DNA of 15,082 bases from the NCBI GenBank assembly GCA_038230775.1, contig JBBRMQ010000088.1, forward strand, positions 1 through 15,082, written 5' to 3'. Positions 5,899 through 10,859 of the stretch are shown here, piece after piece (within the stretch, counting starts at the first letter, position 1; every line of letters begins with the position of its first letter). A program made the translations under genes and the position numbers. A model generated the notes under the pieces. That model did no database searches. It was given only the letters and a program-made list of their open reading frames with translations, and was not told the origin of the DNA. Source of the DNA: JBBRMQ01 sp038230775 (GTDB lineage: Bacteria; Acidobacteriota; Thermoanaerobaculia; Gp7-AA8).

Positions 5899-8391
5899 TT
5901 ACTTCGCGGAGACCATGTTTGCGAACAGTTTGTACGCGCCCGGCACACCCGCGGGAAGCTGGCGGAACCATGCGTAGCTCGTGTAGATGAACACGCCTTT
6001 TCCGTAGCGCGCGTACAGCTCGCCGCCTTCCTTCGCCGGCTCGCCGGGATCGTTCGACGAGAAGATCGTCTCGTACTTCGGATCCCAGTTCTGCGGGAAG
6101 TTGAGGCCGCGCTCCTGCACCCATCCTCCGAAATCGGCCTCGGTGATCCTGTTCGGCCCGGCGAGGATCGGATGATCCGCCTTCATGAACTTCACCGGCG
6201 CCTCTTCCACCGTCACGCGATCGTTGGAGATCTTGAACGGATACGGACCGGGCATCTCGATCTGCAGATCCTGCAGTGTGTTGTATTGCGCGACGAGCGT
6301 TCCGCCGTTGTTGACGTACTCGAGAAGGCGAGGCTGCGCGAGCTTGAGCCGCTTGCGCGTGTTGTAGGCGCGCACGCCGGTGACGATGGCGTCGTACTTC
6401 GAGAACTCGCCGCGCTCGAGGTCCGCGTCCGATAACAGTGTGACGTCGTATCCGATCTGGCGTAACGCTTCCGCCACCTCGTCGCCTGATCCCATGATGT
6501 AGCCGATGCGCGACCCGCGCTTCTTCACGTTGACGCGCACCGCTTTCGCCGCGGCGTCGCCGAACACCCGCTGTGGCGAGATGTGCGGATAGTCGATCGT
6601 GGTCAGGCCCATCTGCCACTTCGCTTTCGTCGGCAGCTCGACTTCCGCGGCGATCACACCCGTCGTCTCGGCGGCGGCAGGCGTCACGTTGAAGGTAACG
6701 TGTGCCTCGTCGCCCTTCTTCGAGAAGACGATCTTCGTCACCGCCGGATCCACCTTCCACGACTCAGGCACGTGCAGCCGGACATCGGCGGACGTTGCGC
6801 CGCCGAAGTTCTGCAGCCACACCGTCACCGGTTTCGGCTGCGTGTCGGGGAAGACGTAGACGTGAGAGCCGAGGTTTGCGGTGACGTCCGGAACCACATC
6901 GAGCGAACGGGTCTCTTCGCCGCGGACCGGATCGACCCAGCGATACACCGCCGGCACCGTGAAGATGACGGTGTGAAACTGGTTGTCGGCGAGCGTCACG
7001 ATGATCGGCACCGCCGGCGGATTCTCAGGGAGGCCGAGGATTTTCTGGTTGTCGATCGTGTACGTGCCTTTGGTCGGCGGCTTCATCAGCCAGTACGGCT
7101 GCGAGATCTCCGCCTGGGACGGAATCCGGATGCTGAGGTCCGTCTTCACCGGCTCGTTGTTCTTCAGCGGCACGTTCACGCCTTTGCTCGGATTGGCATA
7201 AAGCGACGCCACCATCTGCAGCGTGAAGGGATAGTCGGAACGATTGATGACCGTCACGCTGACGGGCACGTCGCCCTCGCGCACGACGGACGAGTCGCTC
7301 GCGCTCACATCGATCGCCAGGCCGGCGCACATGCGGATGGCGTCGAGCAGATCGTTCGTCTTCGAGCGAACCCACGCGTTGTTCTGCGGACTCCACCCGG
7401 CGCTGGCACCGAGCGTCTGCAGCGCGTCGTGCGCTTTGAGCAGAAACGGCAGCGACTTCGACGGATCCTTCGGATCGTACGTGTCATACGCCTGCTGAAG
7501 AATCGTGCCCACCGGCGCACCGCCTTCATAGCGCGACCATGTCGTGTCGATCCCTTCGAAGATGTCCTTCGTCGCCGGGTCGCCGGCGAGCTGATCGAAA
7601 TAGTTGAGCGCCGTTCCCTTTCGCTCTGCTCCCCCGGTGCCCTGGCTCTTGTTCTGCGTGCGGCTCTCGCCGGCGATCTCGGTGTACGCGCGGCCCAGCA
7701 CCGGGTTGTAGGTTCCGAGGTCCAGGCGAAGGGATTTGGCGAGGGAGGGATCGTTCGGATCGATGCGATTGAACGAGAAGCGGTTCCAGAAGAGGCGCCG
7801 CGGCTGCCATACGTTGACGTATTTCATCTGCTCGGAGAACTTCGTCGGATCGCCAGCCGCCGCGAATGCTTCGCCCGCGAGAATCGCCGACGCGGTGTGA
7901 TGACCGTGGCCGCCTTCACCCGTGGTCGGGAAGCGCGTGATGATCACGTCGGGCTGAAAGCGGCGGATGTTCCAGACGACGTCGCCGAGGATGGTGTCGT
8001 GGCCCCAGATGGCGAGGGTTTCGGCGGGTCCTTTCGAGAAGCCGAAATCGAGCGCGCGCGTGAAGTACTGTTCACCGCCGTCGATGCGCCGCGAGGCGAG
8101 GAGCTCCTGGGTGCGCAGGACGCCTAACAACTCACCCTTCTCGTCGCCGATGAGATTCTGCCCGCCGTCGCCGCGCGTCATCGAGAGATACGCGGTGCGG
8201 TAGAGGCGCTCTTTCGCCAGATACGCGATGAGCGCCGTGTTGTCGTCGTCCGGATGCGCGGCCACGTACATCGCGCTGCCGACGACGGTGAGCTTCTTGA
8301 GGGCGAGCTGGATCTCAGCGGCGTCGCGCTGAGCGCCGAACGCCGCGAACGAGACGAACAGGAGAAGAAGGATGCTGATTCGACGATGCAT
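5899..8391 (-). CDS. exported PIG-L family deacetylase, long multidomain form
   Basis: The protein has 830 residues. A signal peptide covers about 1-20 (basic start, ILLLLFVSFAAFGA). The PIG-L/LmbE zinc deacetylase domain covers about 35-270, with the metal motif AHPDDD (45-50) and the second His cluster GHGHHTAS (161-168); the family removes acetyl groups from N-acetyl-glucosaminyl and related substrates. A long beta-rich middle part (about 355-610) resembles NEW3/CARDB-like adhesion modules, e.g. SVTVINRSDYPF. The C terminus (about 635-830) resembles a class-I glutamine-amidotransferase-like fold: RIGYIMGSGDEV, DAIVTGVRAYNTR, LLEYVNNGGTLVAQYNT. The whole layout is typical of large PIG-L proteins in Acidobacteriota and Bacteroidota; the natural substrate is unknown. 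No ribosome-binding site stands out at 8391. It is divergent from the flavoprotein across a heptamer-repeat spacer. Confidence 0.88.
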   Translation of the reverse strand: MHRRISILLLLFVSFAAFGAQRDAAEIQLALKKLTVVGSAMYVAAHPDDDNTALIAYLAKERLYRTAYLSMTRGDGGQNLIGDEKGELLGVLRTQELLASRRIDGGEQYFTRALDFGFSKGPAETLAIWGHDTILGDVVWNIRRFQPDVIITRFPTTGEGGHGHHTASAILAGEAFAAAGDPTKFSEQMKYVNVWQPRRLFWNRFSFNRIDPNDPSLAKSLRLDLGTYNPVLGRAYTEIAGESRTQNKSQGTGGAERKGTALNYFDQLAGDPATKDIFEGIDTTWSRYEGGAPVGTILQQAYDTYDPKDPSKSLPFLLKAHDALQTLGASAGWSPQNNAWVRSKTNDLLDAIRMCAGLAIDVSASDSSVVREGDVPVSVTVINRSDYPFTLQMVASLYANPSKGVNVPLKNNEPVKTDLSIRIPSQAEISQPYWLMKPPTKGTYTIDNQKILGLPENPPAVPIIVTLADNQFHTVIFTVPAVYRWVDPVRGEETRSLDVVPDVTANLGSHVYVFPDTQPKPVTVWLQNFGGATSADVRLHVPESWKVDPAVTKIVFSKKGDEAHVTFNVTPAAAETTGVIAAEVELPTKAKWQMGLTTIDYPHISPQRVFGDAAAKAVRVNVKKRGSRIGYIMGSGDEVAEALRQIGYDVTLLSDADLERGEFSKYDAIVTGVRAYNTRKRLKLAQPRLLEYVNNGGTLVAQYNTLQDLQIEMPGPYPFKISNDRVTVEEAPVKFMKADHPILAGPNRITEADFGGWVQERGLNFPQNWDPKYETIFSSNDPGEPAKEGGELYARYGKGVFIYTSYAWFRQLPAGVPGAYKLFANMVSAK

Positions 8392-8407
8392 GACGGGAAT
8401 GTTAAAG

Positions 8408-8475
8408 GTTGAATGTTGAATGTTGAATGGATATTCGTGTGACGATCATTCAACATTCAACATTGGACATTCAAC
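8408..8475. repeat. inverted heptanucleotide repeat cluster
   Basis: Three tandem GTTGAAT units (8408-8428) are followed by a 17-bp spacer and then four reverse-complement CATTCAA-type units (8447-8474; the third reads CATTGGA). The arms match at 20 of 22 positions and could form a stem-loop. The cluster lies between the divergent PIG-L and flavoprotein genes and runs into the probable start of the latter. Confidence 0.9.
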
Positions 8476-9755
8476 ACACCTCGTATGACGTTGCCGTAAT
8501 CGGTGCCGGAGCGGCCGGGCTGATGGCCGCGATTTTCGCCGCGCGATCAGGCGCGCGGGTGGTGGCGCTCGACAGCGCGCCGAAGATCGGCGCGAAGATC
8601 ATCATCTCCGGCGGCGGACGGTGCAACGTCACGCACGATGTCGTCCGCGAGGATGATTTCAACGGGAATCGCAAGGCGATCGCCAAGGTCCTGCGGACGT
8701 TCGACGTCGCGCAGACGATCGACTTCTTCGCGCAGCTCGGCGTGCCGCTGAAGCGCGAGGAGAGCGGGAAGTTGTTTCCGGTGAGCGATCAGGCGAGGGA
8801 CATCGTGGACGCGCTGCTGCGCGCGGCGTCAGAAGCGGGAGTGGAGATCGTGACGAACGCTCGCGTCACGCGGCTGTCTCCCGGCTTCACGATCAACGAT
8901 TCGATTCGCGCACGGCGTGTGATTCTGGCCGCGGGCGGCCAGTCGGTGCCGAAGACCGGCAGCGACGGCTCCGGCTTCGCGCTCGCGCGCGCGCACGGCC
9001 ACTCGGTCACGCCGCTCTTCCCCGCGCTGGTGCCGCTCGTGCTCGAGACGGGACACTGGATGACGTCGTTGAGCGGGGTGAGCCTCGACGTGGAGCTGCG
9101 CGTGAAGTCGCCATCCGGTCGCATCCTGCATCGCGAGCGTGGATCGATGCTCTTCACGCATTTCGGATTGAGCGGCCCGGTGGTGCTCGACATCAGCCGC
9201 CACTGGATCGCAAACGCCGGTGTCGTGGATGTCTTGTCGGGCGACAGCCCGTCGTATGTCGCCAGCCCTCCGGCTGGCCGGCCAGCCAGAGGGCTGGCCC
9301 CACACATCCGGGCTGTCGCCCGCGATGCACTCTCCGTGAACTTCCTGCCGAATGAGACGTTCGAATCGCTCGAGGCGGCACTGCTCAACGGCAACGCGCA
9401 ATCGACGCTCGCCAGCTTCTTCCGCCGTCTGTTGCCCGATCGGCTCGTGCCGGAGCTCGTTGCAGACACGCCCCTCTCGCGGTTGTCGCGCGAGGAGCGA
9501 CGCAACGCGATCCACAAGGTGACCGATCTCGATGTGCCCGTGATCCGCGACCGCGGCTTCAACTACGCGGAGGTGACCGCCGGTGGTGTGCCGCTCGAGG
9601 AGATCCACATCGCGACGATGGAGTCGCGCCTCACACCTGGACTGTTTCTGTGTGGCGAGATCCTCGACGTCGATGGAAAGATCGGTGGGTATAACTTTCA
9701 GTGGGCTTGGGCCAGTGGGCGTGTGGCGGGGATTGCGGCTGGAGCGAAGAGCTGA
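8427..9755 (+). CDS. BaiN/HI0933 (YhiN)-family NAD(P)/FAD-dependent oxidoreductase
   Basis: Numbering from ATG 8427 (442 aa), the protein shows the FAD dinucleotide-binding motif VIGAGAAGLMAA (24-35), then KIGAKIIISGGGRCNVTH (53-70), and the family C terminus GGYNFQWAWASGRVAG (420-435). The family holds flavin-dependent reductases, including BaiN, implicated in bile-acid dehydroxylation, and YhiN; this member's substrate is unknown. The first ~20 residues (MDIRVTIIQH...) are encoded by heptamer repeats. TTG 8463 or GTG 8439 could be the real start, and neither has a good ribosome-binding site. A palindromic element at 9238-9322 adds about 28 residues between GPVVLDISRHW and LSVNFLP, two positions normally much closer in the family. 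The stop TGA lies in the first unit of the next repeat array. The family call is safe; the start is not. Confidence 0.88.
   Translation: MDIRVTIIQHSTLDIQHTSYDVAVIGAGAAGLMAAIFAARSGARVVALDSAPKIGAKIIISGGGRCNVTHDVVREDDFNGNRKAIAKVLRTFDVAQTIDFFAQLGVPLKREESGKLFPVSDQARDIVDALLRAASEAGVEIVTNARVTRLSPGFTINDSIRARRVILAAGGQSVPKTGSDGSGFALARAHGHSVTPLFPALVPLVLETGHWMTSLSGVSLDVELRVKSPSGRILHRERGSMLFTHFGLSGPVVLDISRHWIANAGVVDVLSGDSPSYVASPPAGRPARGLAPHIRAVARDALSVNFLPNETFESLEAALLNGNAQSTLASFFRRLLPDRLVPELVADTPLSRLSREERRNAIHKVTDLDVPVIRDRGFNYAEVTAGGVPLEEIHIATMESRLTPGLFLCGEILDVDGKIGGYNFQWAWASGRVAGIAAGAKS
9238..9322. repeat. palindromic element inside the flavoprotein gene, copy A
   Basis: Outer perfect 14-bp arms CGGGCGACAGCCCG (9238-9251) and CGGGCTGTCGCCCG (9309-9322) enclose a core at 9261-9307. 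In the core, GCCAGCCCT pairs with AGGGCTGGC around a central palindrome, GGCTGGCCGGCCAGCC. The core matches copy B (12887-12929) apart from a 4-bp GGCC insertion and one substitution. It is read through without a stop and adds Pro/Ala/Gly/Arg-rich residues (SPPAGRPARGLAPH). Confidence 0.92.
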
Positions 9756-9854
9756 ATGCTGAATGCTGAATGCAGAATGCAGAATGCTGAATGCAGAATG
9801 CTGAATGCAGAATGCAGAATTGATCGCCTCTTTTGCATTCTGCATTCTGCATTC
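9752..9854. repeat. heptanucleotide array with inverted partner units
   Basis: Ten tandem heptamers, CTGAATG or CAGAATG, run from 9752 to 9821 (the last ends in T). After a 13-bp spacer, three reverse-complement units GCATTCT (9835-9854, the last incomplete) follow. The flavoprotein stop TGA (9753-9755) lies within the first unit. The inverted pair could form a stem between the two convergent genes. Confidence 0.95.
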
Positions 9855-9889
9855 GAACTTCGAACTTCGAACTTCGAACTTCGAACTTC
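9855..9889. repeat. five tandem GAACTTC heptamers
   Basis: Five perfect 7-bp units directly follow the previous array. The last two bases of the fifth unit are part of the stop codon (9888-9890) of the convergent isoaspartyl peptidase gene, so repeats fill the whole intergenic stretch 9756-9887. Confidence 0.95.
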
Positions 9890-10859
9890 AATCCTTATAA
9901 ATCAACACATGCGGCACCCCATCCTCACCAATCCATCCTCGGTACATGCCCGGGGTATTGAACGGCATCGCGTAGTTGCCTTTCGCATCGAGGATGATCG
10001 CGCCGCCGTCGCCGTTGGCCGGTTCGAGTTTCTTGTGGATCACTTCATCGCCGGCCTGCTGCACGGTCATGCCGCGATATTTGTAGAGCGCCGCGATGTC
10101 GTGCGCCACGGTCCAGCGGATGAAGTATTCGCCGGTGCCGGTGCATGACACGGCGACCGACTCGTTGTCGGCGTACGTGCCGGCGCCGATGATCGGCGAG
10201 TCGCCGACGCGGCCCCAGCGTTTGTTGGTCGTGCCGCCGGTCGACGTTCCAGCGGCGAGGTTGCCGTTCTTGTCGAGCGCGACCGCGCCGACGGTTCCCA
10301 TGTGCTTCGGCGTCGCAGTCTTCTTCTCCTGCTGCAGATCGTTCTGCAGTTCCTTCCACCGCCGCTCGGTCCAGAAGTATTTCGGATCGACGATTTCGAG
10401 GCCGACGCTCCTGGCAAATGCTTCCGCGCCTTTGCCGGCCATCATCACGTGCGGCGACCTGTCCATCACGGCGCGCGCCGCGGAGATCGGATTCTTCACC
10501 ACCGTGACGCCGGCGACGCTTCCGGCCTTCAGTGTCTTCCCCTCCATGATCGACGCGTCGAGCTCGTTGTGTCCGTCATGCGTGAACACCGCGCCCTTGC
10601 CGGCGTTGAACAGAGGGTTGTCCTCCAGGATGCGGATGCTCGCTTCGACCGCGTCGAGACTCGTTCCGCCTTTGGCCAGGATCGAATGACCCTTGCGCAG
10701 TGCCTGCTCGATCGCCTCCCGGTACTGTTTCTCGAGCTCGGGCGTCATATTCTGACGAGTGATGGTGCCGGCACCACCGTGCATCACCATCATGATGTTC
10801 GTTTGAGCGGAGGCAGTTCCGGCGAGGAGCGTGACGAGAATGAGGCGGAGGGTTTTCAT
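9888..10859 (-). CDS. exported isoaspartyl peptidase/L-asparaginase (Ntn hydrolase)
   Basis: This 323-residue protein belongs to the plant-type asparaginase family (peptidase T2). The precursor cleaves itself before a catalytic Thr, and the mature enzyme hydrolyses isoaspartyl dipeptides and L-Asn. Motifs are HGGAGT (27-32), NPLFNAGKGAVFT (81-93), ELDASIMEG (99-107), and the cleavage/nucleophile site HMGTVGAVALD with Thr189 as predicted N-terminal nucleophile. GTSTGGTTNKRWGRVGDSPIIGAGTYAD (about 204-231) and CTGTGEYFIR follow. Residues 1-18 form a signal peptide (LRLILVTLLAGTASA), so the enzyme is probably periplasmic, unlike the cytoplasmic E. coli IaaA. The start codon overlaps that of the divergent peptidase by 2 bp, and the stop overlaps a heptamer array. 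Confidence 0.93.
   Translation of the reverse strand: MKTLRLILVTLLAGTASAQTNIMMVMHGGAGTITRQNMTPELEKQYREAIEQALRKGHSILAKGGTSLDAVEASIRILEDNPLFNAGKGAVFTHDGHNELDASIMEGKTLKAGSVAGVTVVKNPISAARAVMDRSPHVMMAGKGAEAFARSVGLEIVDPKYFWTERRWKELQNDLQQEKKTATPKHMGTVGAVALDKNGNLAAGTSTGGTTNKRWGRVGDSPIIGAGTYADNESVAVSCTGTGEYFIRWTVAHDIAALYKYRGMTVQQAGDEVIHKKLEPANGDGGAIILDAKGNYAMPFNTPGMYRGWIGEDGVPHVLIYKD
10847..10852 (+). promoter_or_regulatory. ribosome-binding site for the HExxH peptidase
   Basis: GGAGGG lies 5 nt before ATG 10858 and supports that start over the in-frame GTG 10831 and ATG 10840. The site lies inside the first codons of the opposite-strand asparaginase gene. Confidence 0.8.

Noticed and set aside
6583..8127. 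514-codon frame antisense to PIG-L
   Set aside because: Arg/His/Val-rich composition typical of shadow frames in GC-rich DNA; PIG-L on the opposite strand has full family motifs.
9756..10148. Plus-strand frame starting in the heptamer array
   Set aside because: Its first part is repeat translation and the rest is antisense to the asparaginase; no ribosome-binding site or domain.
10831..10857. Earlier starts (GTG 10831, ATG 10840) for the HExxH peptidase
   Set aside because: GGAGGG lies 5 nt before ATG 10858, and that start gives a normal signal peptide.
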